A DNA stretch of 64,000 bases from Thiobacter sp. AK1 (GTDB lineage: Bacteria; Pseudomonadota; Gammaproteobacteria; Burkholderiales; Thiobacteraceae): NCBI RefSeq assembly GCF_039822265.1, contig NZ_JBAJEX010000009.1:1-64000 (forward strand). Direction: 5' to 3'. Made by a program: the position numbers and the translations under genes. This document shows, one piece after another, positions 33,284 to 42,267 of this stretch. Under the pieces are notes generated by a model. It was not told where the DNA came from. It saw only the letters and a program-made list of their open reading frames with translations, and did not search any database. How positions within the stretch are numbered: position 1 is the first letter of the stretch; every line of letters starts with the position of its first letter.

Positions 33284-34753
33284 ATGGACAAGTTCGACCT
33301 CATCATCATCGGCAGCGGACCCGGCGGCTATAAGGCCGCCCTCACCGCTGCCCGGCTGGGGGCCAAGGTTGCCCTCATCGAGAAAGCCCTGCCTGGCGGC
33401 AACTGCCTCAACTTGGGCTGCATCCCAAAAAAAACGCTGCTGCATCTCGCTTCCATCATCGAGGACGTGCAACATCTCAACGGACGAGGACTGGTGGGCG
33501 AGATCCGCGGAGACTTCCGCGCTGCCATGCGTCACAAGGACGACGTGGTGGCGGGCATTCGCAACAACTTCCCGGTCTGGTTGCGGCGCTTGGGTGTCGC
33601 CGTCATCACTGGTAGGGCACGCTTCATCGGGCCTTACGAGATCGCAGTAGATCCCACTTCGGAACATGAGCAAGAACCGGTGCGCACCTTGAGCGCGCCA
33701 CGGATCATCATCGCAACGGGGTCCGAACCCAAGCCACTTGCGCAATGCCCCACCGACGGCCACTTCATCCTGAACACGCGCGATTTCATGTCCATGACCG
33801 AGGACCAGCCCCGTTCCATGCTATTCGTGGGTGGTGGTATGGCGAACGTGGAGTTGGCTTATCTCATGCACCAGTTTGGAACGGATGTGCTCATCGTGGA
33901 GCGGGAGCCAAGCCTGCTGCCCAATGCGCGCATCCCCGAACACGCCATCAACACGCTGGTACGCAAATTCAACCGCATTGGCCTTGAGTTCCGCACGGAG
34001 ACCTCGGTGGCAGCCTGCCACGTCGAAGAGGCCGGCGTAGCGGTGAGCTTCGACGATGGAAGCGAAGGCCGCTTCGACAAGATCCTGGTGGCAGTGGGAC
34101 GGCGTCCCCTCACCGCCGGCCTCGATCTAGACAAGGCTGGCGTGAAGGTCAACGAGGAAGGCTTCATCATCACCTCCAGCTATCTGGAGACCAACGTCCC
34201 GGGTATCTATGCCATCGGCGACGTCAAACCGGGACCCATGACGGCCAATGCCGCCCTCCATGACGCCAAGATCGCGGCCACCAATGCCCTCACTGGCAAT
34301 GAGCTCACCTTCAACTACTTCATGGTACCGACGGTGCTGCACTCGGCCATGGAGATCGCCGCCGTCGGTCTCACCGAGGAACAGGCGGAAGCCGCGGGCT
34401 TCGAGCCAGAGGCCGCCCGCACCAGCTTCGGTGGATCCGGCAAGGCGCGCGCCTACCATGACACGGAAGGCTTCATCGAGGTGGTGCACGATGCGGAGAC
34501 GGGCCAGCTGCTGGGTGGCTGCATCGTCGGACCAGAAGCAGGCGAACAGATCCAAATGATGACCGCGGCCTGCCAGTCTGAGCAGGGGCTCTGGTTCTTC
34601 AAGGAACTCTCCTACAGCCATCCCTCTTGGGCCGAAGAGTTCGAGACCGCCATCGAGCCCTGCACCTCGGCTTTTTCGCGGTCCGCCAAGGAAGTATTCC
34701 GCCCGGGCATCTTTCGCCCTCTGCGTACCAAGAAGGCGGTGCGCAATTCCTGA
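33284..34753 (+). CDS. dihydrolipoamide dehydrogenase-like flavoprotein
   Basis: A 489-residue pyridine nucleotide-disulfide oxidoreductase. FAD motif LIIIGSGPGGYKAAL at the N-terminus, redox disulfide CLNLGCIPKK, NAD motif LFVGGGMANVELAY and GIYAIGD second FAD site are present. The C-terminal interface motif SHPSWAEEFE keeps a His and Glu like the base pair of Lpd enzymes. It follows dsrR by 4 bp and is probably part of the dsr transcript. It may serve a lipoate-dependent sulfur pathway or another thiol partner; no lipoate-binding protein is nearby, so the partner is unknown. Confidence 0.88.
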   Translation: MDKFDLIIIGSGPGGYKAALTAARLGAKVALIEKALPGGNCLNLGCIPKKTLLHLASIIEDVQHLNGRGLVGEIRGDFRAAMRHKDDVVAGIRNNFPVWLRRLGVAVITGRARFIGPYEIAVDPTSEHEQEPVRTLSAPRIIIATGSEPKPLAQCPTDGHFILNTRDFMSMTEDQPRSMLFVGGGMANVELAYLMHQFGTDVLIVEREPSLLPNARIPEHAINTLVRKFNRIGLEFRTETSVAACHVEEAGVAVSFDDGSEGRFDKILVAVGRRPLTAGLDLDKAGVKVNEEGFIITSSYLETNVPGIYAIGDVKPGPMTANAALHDAKIAATNALTGNELTFNYFMVPTVLHSAMEIAAVGLTEEQAEAAGFEPEAARTSFGGSGKARAYHDTEGFIEVVHDAETGQLLGGCIVGPEAGEQIQMMTAACQSEQGLWFFKELSYSHPSWAEEFETAIEPCTSAFSRSAKEVFRPGIFRPLRTKKAVRNS

Positions 34754-34811
34754 TTTTCATGCACCCGGCGTTGGGTGCCCCAAGTAGATCATCCACTTGA
34801 ATCGAAGTCAC

Positions 34812-36233
34812 ATGGATTTCCTACCCATTTTCCTGAACATCCGCGGCAAACATTGTTTGGTCGTCGGCGGCGATGAAATCGCGGCACGCAAGGCTGCGCT
34901 ACTCCTCAACGCGGGCGCACACGTCACCGTGGCTGCGCCGCAACTGGCCGAGGCTTTCGAGCAGCTGCCCCATCGCGAACGACTGCATCACCAACCGCGT
35001 GAATTCACGTCGGAACTGCTAGACGATGTGGAGTTGGTCATATGCGCGCTGTCGGACGAAACCAAGGCACGGGAAGTCTCGGAAGCCGCACGCGCCCGCC
35101 ACCTACCCGTCAATGTGGTGGATACGCCCCACTTATGCAGTTTCGTCATGCCTTCCATCATCGACCGCTCGCCCATTCTCATCGCGGTGGGTTCCGGTGG
35201 CGCTTCACCCGTGTTGGCGCGGTTGCTGCGGGCGCGGTTGGAGTCCATGATCCCCTCTGCCTACGGACGGCTATCGGCCCTGGCCGCACGCTTCCGCGAC
35301 CAGGTGAAGGCCAAGTTCAAGCGACCGGAAAACCGACGCATGTTCTGGGAGAAAGTCTTCCAGGGGCCGGTGGCGGAAATGATGTTTGCCGGACAGGACG
35401 AAGCCGCAGCTACGACCCTCAAGGCCATGATCGAGGGCGAAATAGAGCCAGATACGCCCATCGGCGAGGTGTATCTGGTAGGAGGTGGTCCGGGCAATCC
35501 GGATCTGCTCACCTTCCGCGCCCTGCGCCTGATGCAGCAGGCCGACGTGGTCGTCTATGACAACCTGGTCTCACCAGCGGTGCTGGACATGGTCCGCCGC
35601 GACGCTGATCGCATCTATGTGGGCAAGAAGCGCGCCGACCACGCGCTCCCACAGGAGGAAATCAACGAGCTGCTGGTGAGGCTTGCCAAGGAAGGGAAAC
35701 GCGTGCTGCGTCTGAAGGGCGGCGATCCCTTCATCTTCGGTCGTGGCGGCGAGGAAATCGAAACCCTGGCGGAACACCGCATTCCTTTCCAGGTCGTGCC
35801 AGGCATCACCGCCGCCTCCGGCGTGGCCTCCTATGCCGGCATTCCCCTCACCCATCGCGACCATGCCCAGGCCTGCGTGTTCGTGACGGGGCATCTCAAG
35901 GACGGCAGCATGAATCTCGACTGGGACATGCTCGCGCGGCCGCATCAGACCATCGTCATCTACATGGGATTACATGGCCTGCCGGTGTTGTGCCAGAAAC
36001 TCATGGAGCATGGACTCGCTGCAGACACCCCCGCTGCCATCGTGCAGCAGGGCACGACCTCCAAGCAGCGCGTGGTCATCGGCACACTGGCGACACTGCC
36101 GGCGCTGGCGGAAGCCGCTCACCTCCAAGCCCCGACGCTAATCATCGTCGGCACCGTCGTCACGCTCCACGACAAGCTGAAATGGTTCAATCCCAAGGAA
36201 TCCCACGACGGCCTAGCGGATTCGGACAGGTAA
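34812..36233 (+). CDS. cysG: multifunctional siroheme synthase CysG
   Basis: Makes siroheme from uroporphyrinogen III: C-terminal SAM methyltransferase ([40 protein letters not shown]) plus N-terminal NAD-dependent dehydrogenase/ferrochelatase ([34 protein letters not shown]). The 473-residue length is normal for the fused enzyme. ATG 34812 ([10 protein letters not shown]) is chosen by homology; an upstream in-frame codon at 34797 adds five residues. Its place behind dsr supplies the cofactor for DsrAB. Confidence 0.95.
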   Translation: MDFLPIFLNIRGKHCLVVGGDEIAARKAALLLNAGAHVTVAAPQLAEAFEQLPHRERLHHQPREFTSELLDDVELVICALSDETKAREVSEAARARHLPVNVVDTPHLCSFVMPSIIDRSPILIAVGSGGASPVLARLLRARLESMIPSAYGRLSALAARFRDQVKAKFKRPENRRMFWEKVFQGPVAEMMFAGQDEAAATTLKAMIEGEIEPDTPIGEVYLVGGGPGNPDLLTFRALRLMQQADVVVYDNLVSPAVLDMVRRDADRIYVGKKRADHALPQEEINELLVRLAKEGKRVLRLKGGDPFIFGRGGEEIETLAEHRIPFQVVPGITAASGVASYAGIPLTHRDHAQACVFVTGHLKDGSMNLDWDMLARPHQTIVIYMGLHGLPVLCQKLMEHGLAADTPAAIVQQGTTSKQRVVIGTLATLPALAEAAHLQAPTLIIVGTVVTLHDKLKWFNPKESHDGLADSDR

Positions 36234-36380
36234 TCACGTGCCGATCAGTCCTGGTCGTGGCCGTCACGGTCGTCGCGACTATCCCATTTGCCGATCGGCA
36301 TCGTCGGGACAAGCACCGCGCTGGGGCATCCGCGCAAAAACATCGATTGGCATGGCGCCGTAGCCTGGACGGCGCGGGAG

Positions 36381-37049
36381 TCAGTTCCCGTCGGCGGAAC
36401 GGGGTGCGGTGAGACGGTGCTCCACGGCGAATACCGCCGCTTCCACCCGCGAGGAGAGATTGAGCTTGGCGAGGATGTGGCGCACGTGCAACTTCACCGT
36501 GTCGTGGCTGATGTCCAACGCCCGGGCGATGGCCTTATTGGATTCGCCGCGGGATAGGTGCATGAGGATCTGCCGCTCGCGCTGCGTGAGCTGAGCCAGC
36601 AGGGAATCGGGCGTGCCCTCTTTCTGGTCGAGCAGGTTGACCAGCTTGGCGGTCATCTTCGGCGCCACCACCGTCTCCCCACGTGCGGCCCGCTGCAAGG
36701 CGTCTTCCACGTCGTCCGGCTCCATGTCCTTGAGCAGGTAGCCGCGCGCCCCGACGCGCAGGGCCGCGGCGAGATCCTCCTGGGCATCGCTCACGGTGAG
36801 TACCAAGATGGGCACCGTGCAGCCCTCGGCGCGCAGTTCACCGATCAGGGTGATGCCATCCACGCCCGGCATGTTGAGGTCGAACACGGCCACATCTGGC
36901 TGGTGAGTCCTGATGAGCTCGCGTGCTTCCTGGGGATTACCCGTCATGGCGACCACCTTGATGCGACCATGACGTTCGATGAGTTCCGCCAACCCTTTGC
37001 GGAATAGGGTGTGGTCATCGACCAGAATGACACGAATTGGCTCGCTCAT
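36381..37049 (-). CDS. NarL/FixJ-type response regulator
   Basis: A 222-residue regulator with receiver domain (acidic pocket VDDH, phospho-acceptor Asp in VFDLNMPGVDG, Lys in LLKDMEPDD) and a LuxR-type helix-turn-helix (LTQREREILMHLSRGESNKAIA). Its ATG overlaps the end of the kinase gene by 4 nt, so they form a two-component pair. Convergent to cysG; the 147-bp gap between them holds no gene and no clear terminator. Possible targets include dsr, but no binding site was identified. Confidence 0.9.
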   Translation of the reverse strand: MSEPIRVILVDDHTLFRKGLAELIERHGRIKVVAMTGNPQEARELIRTHQPDVAVFDLNMPGVDGITLIGELRAEGCTVPILVLTVSDAQEDLAAALRVGARGYLLKDMEPDDVEDALQRAARGETVVAPKMTAKLVNLLDQKEGTPDSLLAQLTQRERQILMHLSRGESNKAIARALDISHDTVKLHVRHILAKLNLSSRVEAAVFAVEHRLTAPRSADGN

Positions 37050-38257
37050 CGTGCCCCCACTCGACGCGGCCGCGGCGCCGGAAACTCCAGATGCACACGC
37101 GTGCCTTGACCGGGGCGGCTTTCCACGATCACTTCACCGCCCAGCCGCTGAGCACGCTCCTTCATGATGCTCATGCCCAGATGCATGCTGGGCCCATTGC
37201 TACCCTGCGTTTTGAGCCCGATGCCATCGTCGGTGACGGTGAGTGCGTAGCGGTCACCGATGAATTCGATGGTGAGGCTCACGTGCTGCGCAGCGGAATG
37301 CTTGCTGATGTTGTTGAGGGCTTCCTGCACGATGTGGAACACCTGGACTTCCTGATCAGGGGTGAGGTTCACGTCCGGCGCACGGTTGATGAAGTCGACC
37401 TTGATGCCGGTGCGGTTGCAAAAGTTGTGCATCAGGTCCTCCAGCGCCGGCAAGAGGCCCCGCGGATCCATCTTCTGGCGGAACTGGGTGAGCAGTTCAC
37501 GCAGACCGGAGTAGGCAGATTCCAAGGCATCGTCCACTTCGCCCAGGTAACGCTCAGTGGACAGCTCGTCCCCCTCGCGCACTGCCTCGCGCAGCATGGC
37601 CAGCCGCATCTTCATGTAAGCCAGCGTCTGGGCCAGGGAATCGTGGATTTCCGCCGCCAGCATCTGGCGCTCGTCCATTAGGGTGATGCGCAGGTTCTCG
37701 CGTGTGAGTCGCGCGTTCTCCAGCGCCATCCCCAGGTGCTCGCTGATGGACAAAAACAACAGCGCCACCTCCTCTGGGATGCTGCGGTCGCAGGGCATGA
37801 ACAGGTTATAGACGCCCATGGTCTTGCCCTTGTGCCGCAGCGGTACGGCGATGACGTTCTTGCATCCCTCGCCGAAATAATCGAGCAGCGTCACCTCGTG
37901 ACAGTTGCCCGCCGCCTCTCCCCGCTGGATGGCGAAATGCTGAGCGGCTCGGCCACACACCCCACAGCCGATCGGCACGAGATATTCGCGGTCGATCACC
38001 TCCTGGGGCAGACCAATAGCGCCCACCAGGCGCATGTGCTGGCCATCCGAAGAGACCACGCGCACGGCCCCAGCCGTGGCCCCGGCGAGCCGGATCATGG
38101 TTTGCAGGAAGCGCTCCAGCAGCTGCTCCAGATCCGCATCGCTGGAGAGGCTGGTGGCGATCTCGGAATAAACCCGCAACGCAGGCAGCTTATAGCCGCC
38201 CCGTTCTTCCTCGGGTTCGCGGGGAGGCGCGGGCTTTTTCGCGTGGCTCATGGACAT
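37046..38257 (-). CDS. GAF-domain sensor histidine kinase (NarX/HisKA_3 type)
   Basis: A 403-residue soluble kinase without membrane segments. It has an N-terminal GAF domain (about residues 30-185) followed by HisKA_3 with phospho-His in AAEIHDSLAQTLA and a HATPase domain (QEALNNISKHS, DDGIGL). The GAF domain carries four Cys (GCGVCG, GNCHE, EGCKN) in a pattern that could hold a redox or iron-sulfur sensor; this is inference. The partner regulator overlaps its 3' end. Located between dsr-cysG and a thioredoxin-like gene. Confidence 0.9.
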   Translation of the reverse strand: MSMSHAKKPAPPREPEEERGGYKLPALRVYSEIATSLSSDADLEQLLERFLQTMIRLAGATAGAVRVVSSDGQHMRLVGAIGLPQEVIDREYLVPIGCGVCGRAAQHFAIQRGEAAGNCHEVTLLDYFGEGCKNVIAVPLRHKGKTMGVYNLFMPCDRSIPEEVALLFLSISEHLGMALENARLTRENLRITLMDERQMLAAEIHDSLAQTLAYMKMRLAMLREAVREGDELSTERYLGEVDDALESAYSGLRELLTQFRQKMDPRGLLPALEDLMHNFCNRTGIKVDFINRAPDVNLTPDQEVQVFHIVQEALNNISKHSAAQHVSLTIEFIGDRYALTVTDDGIGLKTQGSNGPSMHLGMSIMKERAQRLGGEVIVESRPGQGTRVHLEFPAPRPRRVGAR

Positions 38258-38435
38258 CTCGCAAACTGGCCGGGCGATTCTAACACCAGGGCCTGTCCAT
38301 GCAAACGGCGGTGCGACGGATTTGGCTTTCCAGACAGATAGTTAGGTCGGCATCAGGGCAATTGTCCTGTATCTCATGCCACCCGAGTCTGTCCGTTATC
38401 ATAGAATAGCCTCGATCCTTTGAGTGGAGCTTGCC

Positions 38436-39503
38436 ATGACCCGTTCCCCGCTATTGCCCCGTTTCTTTCTGAGTGGTGTCCTGCTCGTCCTGGCAACCCT
38501 GGCCGGCGAGACCTGGGCCGCCGAACAACGGGGGCGCTACTTCGGCGCCAAGGCCACCGAATACCCGGCCTGGTTCAAGGAGAGTTTCCTGAACCTGCGC
38601 GAGGACATTGCCGAAGCCGCCGCCGCCAACAAGCGGGTGCTCATCGTCTTCCACCAGGACAACTGCCCCTACTGCAATCTGCTGGTGGAGCGCAATCTGT
38701 CCCAGAAGGATATCGTCGACCTGATGCAAGCCCGCTTCGATACCGTGGCCATCAACATGTGGGGAGACCGCGAGGTCACGGACTACTCGGGCAGCCGCAT
38801 GACGGAAAAACAATTTGCCGCCGCCCTCAAGGTGCAGTTCACACCCACTTTGCTCTTCTTCGACGAGCAGGGGCAGGTGGTGCTCAGGCTCAATGGCTAT
38901 CTGCCGCCCCAACGCTTCAAGCTGGCGCTGGAATACGTGGCGAACCGCAAGGAAAAAGAGCTGCCGTTCCGGGAATTCATGGCGCGCCATGAACCCCCGC
39001 CCGCGTCCGGCACGCTCCATGGGGAGGATTTCTTCGCCGCCCCTCCCCATGATCTGCGCCGCGTGAGGCAGCCTATCGCCGTGTTCTTCGAACAGAAAGA
39101 CTGCCCGGCCTGCGACATGCTGCACGACAAGGTCCTGACCGATGCCGAGACGCGCCAGGTGGTGAAGAAACTTTACAACCTCCAGCTGGACATGTGGTCC
39201 GACACCCCGGTGATCCTGCCGGATGGGCGCAAGACCACTGCCCGCGAGTGGGCACGCCAGTTGGATGTGAAATACGCCCCCACCATCGTCATCATGGATG
39301 CCAGGGGCAAGGAAATCATCCGCTCGGAAGCCTTCTTCAAGGTCTTCCACACCCAGGGCATGTTCGCCTACGCGGTGACTGGCGCCTATCGCAAGGAGCC
39401 GAGTTTCCAGCGCTATCTCTCGGCCCGCGCCGAAGCCCTGCGCGAGCAGGGGCGCGACGTGGACATCTGGCGCTTTGCCGACGAGCCGCCTGGCCCGCGC
39501 TGA
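38436..39503 (+). CDS. exported tandem thioredoxin-like protein (SoxW/DsbD-C-like)
   Basis: A 355-residue protein with signal peptide (FFLSGVLLVLATLAGETWA, about residues 10-28). Two thioredoxin-fold domains follow, each with its own CxxC: NCPYCN in domain 1 (about residue 77) and DCPACD in domain 2 (about residue 223). This double arrangement resembles fused SoxW-like periplasmic thioredoxins, which keep partner cysteines reduced. ATG 38436 has GTGGAG upstream. It is divergent from the NarX-like kinase and convergent with the QseC-like kinase. Confidence 0.82.
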   Translation: MTRSPLLPRFFLSGVLLVLATLAGETWAAEQRGRYFGAKATEYPAWFKESFLNLREDIAEAAAANKRVLIVFHQDNCPYCNLLVERNLSQKDIVDLMQARFDTVAINMWGDREVTDYSGSRMTEKQFAAALKVQFTPTLLFFDEQGQVVLRLNGYLPPQRFKLALEYVANRKEKELPFREFMARHEPPPASGTLHGEDFFAAPPHDLRRVRQPIAVFFEQKDCPACDMLHDKVLTDAETRQVVKKLYNLQLDMWSDTPVILPDGRKTTAREWARQLDVKYAPTIVIMDARGKEIIRSEAFFKVFHTQGMFAYAVTGAYRKEPSFQRYLSARAEALREQGRDVDIWRFADEPPGPR

Positions 39504-39514
39504 CGCTGGTACAT

Positions 39515-40864
39515 TCAGGGTGAGACGGCAGAAAACTGCACGCCCACCCGTAGCCCCCTTCCCGCCTCGCCGTCCTCGATCCAGGCCTGGGCGCCGTGCA
39601 GCTCGGCGATGCGCCGCACGATGGACAGCCCCAGTCCGCTGCCCGCCTCGCCGCTACCCAGCACACGATGGAAGCGTTGCCAAACCGCCACGCGCTGGGC
39701 TTGAGGAATGCCGGGCCCCTCGTCGGTGACCGAGAACACCGCCGCGTCGGCGTGTTTTGCCACCCTTACCTGCACCGTACTGCCGGGCGGGCTGTAGCGC
39801 ACGGCATTGTCGATCAGGTTGCGCATGAGGATGCGCAGCCACTCGGGTGCGCCGCGGACCATCATCTCCGGCCCATCCTCGAGCTCCAGTTCCACACCCT
39901 TGCGTATCGCCACCGGCGCCACGTCGGCGATGGCCTGGGCGGCCAGTTCCCGCAACGAACAGAGGGTTGCGCTTGGGGGTGGGCCGGCCTCCAGGCGGGC
40001 AAGCAGCAGCAACTGCTCCACCAGATGTGCCGCGCGATCGCATCCGGCCAGCACCTGATCTAGCGCATGGAGACGTTCCGCCTCGGCGGCGGCTGCGCGC
40101 GCCACCTGAGCCTGGGTGCGGATGGCGGCGAGCGGGGTGCGCAGTTCGTGGGCCGCATCGGCGGTGAAGCGGCGCTCGTTTTCCAGCAGGGCACGCATGC
40201 GGGCAAATAGGGTATTGAGCGCCGCCACCAATGGTGCCACCTCCGCCGGTACCGGCTTGGCCAGCGCTTCGAGATTGGCCGGATCGCGGCGCTCCACCTC
40301 CTGGCGCAGCCCAGCCAGAGGCTTGAGTCCCTGGCGCACGCCCCACAGGATCAATAGCGCCAACACGGGCAGGGCGATTAGTAGCGGGGGTAATAGACCC
40401 GCCGCCACCTTGCGTGCTGCTTCCGCCCGCACGCCTGCGTCCTCGCCCACCTGCACCAGCAGACTGCGATCTTCGTTCCAGGCAGAAAAAACGCGCCAGT
40501 GCGTGCCATCCGTGAAACAGTCGGCATAGCCCCCTCGAGGCGGGCACAGGGGTACATCCGGTGCGTTGGCGGAATGCAAGTGGAGCTGCCCGGCCGCATC
40601 CCAGACCTGGAAGACCACGTAGCGACCATGACGGTGCAGCACCGGCACGTGCTCGGTGTCGATTTCTTCGGGCTCGTGCGCAAGTTGCGCCATGAGCAGG
40701 GCGGCGGACTGGGCGAGATGGGCATCCAGCACCTCGTCGATCTCATGGCGCGCGCCGCGGTAGCTCAGGAGGGATGCGGCGCCCCAGGCGAGCAAGCTCG
40801 CGCCCATGAGCCACAGGAGCAGACGCCGTCGCAGCGAGATAGACTGGGTGAGCGTATCGAGCAT
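39515..40864 (-). CDS. QseC/PmrB-like sensor histidine kinase
   Basis: A 449-residue membrane kinase with TM1 near residues 15-35 (WLMGASLLAWGAASLL), a periplasmic sensor part, TM2 (LLPPLLIALPVLALLILWG), HAMP, HisKA with ADAAHELRTPLAAI and HATPase (DNAVRYSPPG, DEGPGIP, GSGLGLSIV). The start is ATG 40864 (MLDTLTQS); a GTG at 40903 is possible. Its cognate regulator is upstream but 514 bp away instead of overlapping, because REP-like repeats lie between them. Confidence 0.9.
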   Translation of the reverse strand: MLDTLTQSISLRRRLLLWLMGASLLAWGAASLLSYRGARHEIDEVLDAHLAQSAALLMAQLAHEPEEIDTEHVPVLHRHGRYVVFQVWDAAGQLHLHSANAPDVPLCPPRGGYADCFTDGTHWRVFSAWNEDRSLLVQVGEDAGVRAEAARKVAAGLLPPLLIALPVLALLILWGVRQGLKPLAGLRQEVERRDPANLEALAKPVPAEVAPLVAALNTLFARMRALLENERRFTADAAHELRTPLAAIRTQAQVARAAAAEAERLHALDQVLAGCDRAAHLVEQLLLLARLEAGPPPSATLCSLRELAAQAIADVAPVAIRKGVELELEDGPEMMVRGAPEWLRILMRNLIDNAVRYSPPGSTVQVRVAKHADAAVFSVTDEGPGIPQAQRVAVWQRFHRVLGSGEAGSGLGLSIVRRIAELHGAQAWIEDGEAGRGLRVGVQFSAVSP

Positions 40865-40944
40865 TGGCCAAGTGCGTGAGGCGTTTCCCTTATCGCCACG
40901 CACGCGGCGATCCAGGACGCGGCCTCGAAGCCAGATTATCCATT

Positions 40945-41093
40945 ATTGAGCGTTACGTAAGTCGTTCACAGGCTGCGTAAGTCAAGCGTCATTCCCGCGA
41001 AAGCGGGAATCCAGTGTATTCCTCGCCTTGTTCCTGGGTCCCCGCTTTCGCGGGGACGACACAAGGGTGTCACCTACTTACGTCATGCTCAAT
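40945..41093. repeat. REP doublet (REPIN-like palindromic element)
   Basis: A 149-bp palindrome. Outer arms: ATTGAGCGTTACGTAAGT (40945-40962) and ACTTACGTCATGCTCAAT (41076-41093), two mismatches. Inside are two inverted REP-like units, TTCCCGC-GAAA-GCGGGAA (40992-41009) and GTCCCCGC-TTTC-GCGGGGAC (41038-41057). The two units differ only by paired changes that keep the stems. It sits between the kinase and regulator genes. Confidence 0.75.
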
Positions 41094-41178
41094 GGACCGG
41101 CGCGCGCCCAATGAACTGCACGGCACATGACGTTCATCGCCGATTTTTGAGAAGCATCCGCGCCTGCGCGAGCAGGCC

Positions 41179-41343
41179 GGGATGCCCGCTTGCGCGGCAA
41201 TGATGCCGTTAGCGTCATGTCGGCCAGATCACGCGCGATGGGCACACATCAGCCCGGGCGCCGGAGCCGCCAGCCGCAAGCCAGCACACGGCGCAAGCGG
41301 TGGCGACGCAGTCCTTGCTTTCCACTTGCGCGGGAATATTGAT
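41179..41343. repeat. decayed REP-like units
   Basis: Two diverged copies of the same REP unit are seen in inverted orientation: GGGATGCCCGCTTGCGCGG, continuing CAATGATG (about 41179-41204), and CACTTGCGCGGGAATATTGA (about 41324-41343). The rest of 41094-41378 shows no gene or other signal. Confidence 0.45.
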
Positions 41344-41378
41344 CCAATCGCGTAGCTCGGCACCCACTTTCGTCAATC

Positions 41379-42056
41379 TCAATAATCCCCCGCGGATGCC
41401 TCGCGGGGCATGAGATAGCCCACGCCTCGCACGGTGCGGATCACCTCCGGCGCGAGCTTGCGACGTAGGTGGTGCACGTGCACCTCGATGGCGTTGCTTT
41501 CCACCTCCTCACCCCAGCCGTAGAGACGCTCTTCTAGTCGTGCGCGCGACAGGACGCGCCCGGCATTCAGCATGAGCTCCTGCAGCAGGGCGAATTCGCG
41601 CGCGGACACCGCCACCTCGCGGCCCTGGAATTCCACGCGATGGGCGGCGGGATCGAGCATAACCGCACCCACCTGCAAAACGGGGCTCGCCATGCCGTGC
41701 CGCCGCCGCAGCAGGGCCCGCAGCCGAGCCGCCAGTTCCGCCAGGTCGAAGGGTTTGACCAAGTAGTCGTCGGCACCGGCATCCAGTCCCCGCACGCGAT
41801 CTTCCACGTGATCGCGCGCGGTCAGGATGAGCACGGGCACATCGCTGCCGCGACCACGCAGCCGATTTAGGACGTCCATGCCACCCAGGCGTGGCAGCCC
41901 GAGATCCAGCACCACGCCGTCATACTCGGTGCTCTTCAGGGCGTGCTCCGCCGCTTCGCCATCACGCACCCAATCCACGGCGAAGCCGTTCTGGGCCAAC
42001 CCCGCCTGGATGCCATCACCGAGCAGGTTGTCATCTTCGACGAGCAGAATACGCAT
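41379..42056 (-). CDS. QseB/PmrA-like OmpR-family response regulator
   Basis: A 225-residue regulator with receiver domain (EDDNLLGDG, phospho-Asp in VLDLGLPRLGG, Lys in YLVKPFDLAE) and OmpR-type winged helix (SAREFALLQELMLNAGRVL, IEVHVHHLRRKL, RTVRGVGYLM). ATG 42056 is preferred over a GTG one codon upstream. It pairs with the QseC/PmrB-like kinase across the REP-filled gap. A PmrA/QseB-type box (CTTAAA-N5-CTTAAA) occurs in its upstream region. Confidence 0.92.
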   Translation of the reverse strand: MRILLVEDDNLLGDGIQAGLAQNGFAVDWVRDGEAAEHALKSTEYDGVVLDLGLPRLGGMDVLNRLRGRGSDVPVLILTARDHVEDRVRGLDAGADDYLVKPFDLAELAARLRALLRRRHGMASPVLQVGAVMLDPAAHRVEFQGREVAVSAREFALLQELMLNAGRVLSRARLEERLYGWGEEVESNAIEVHVHHLRRKLAPEVIRTVRGVGYLMPREASAGDY

Positions 42057-42232
42057 CACCCCCCCGTTGGGCGTTCATGGACCGCGCCGGGCGCGCAAAG
42101 TGCCGGTCAATTATGCCCCAGGGTGCGCGCCCGCTTGCCAGAAACGGGGCCAGCCGCAACAATCGCGACACGACCCCTTTCCGGGACAGCGCCATGATGC
42201 CCCAATTCCCCCCGCAAGCCTCGCACATCTCA

Positions 42233-42249
42233 CTTAAACCGCGCTTAAA
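42233..42249 (+). promoter_or_regulatory. PmrA/QseB-type box CTTAAA-N5-CTTAAA
   Basis: Two direct hexamers CTTAAA at 42233-42238 and 42244-42249, 5 nt apart, match the half-site and spacing of PmrA/QseB recognition sites. It lies in the 211-bp divergent gap, 18 nt before the RimK-like ATG and about 180 nt from the regulator start. It may mediate autoregulation or control of the rimK-pel side. Confidence 0.45.
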
Positions 42250-42267
42250 CCCGCGCCCAGATGAGCC

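Noticed and set aside
36234-36380. Terminator between cysG and the convergent regulator gene
   Set aside because: Only the short GCCGATCGGC dyad is present, without a T-run on either strand.
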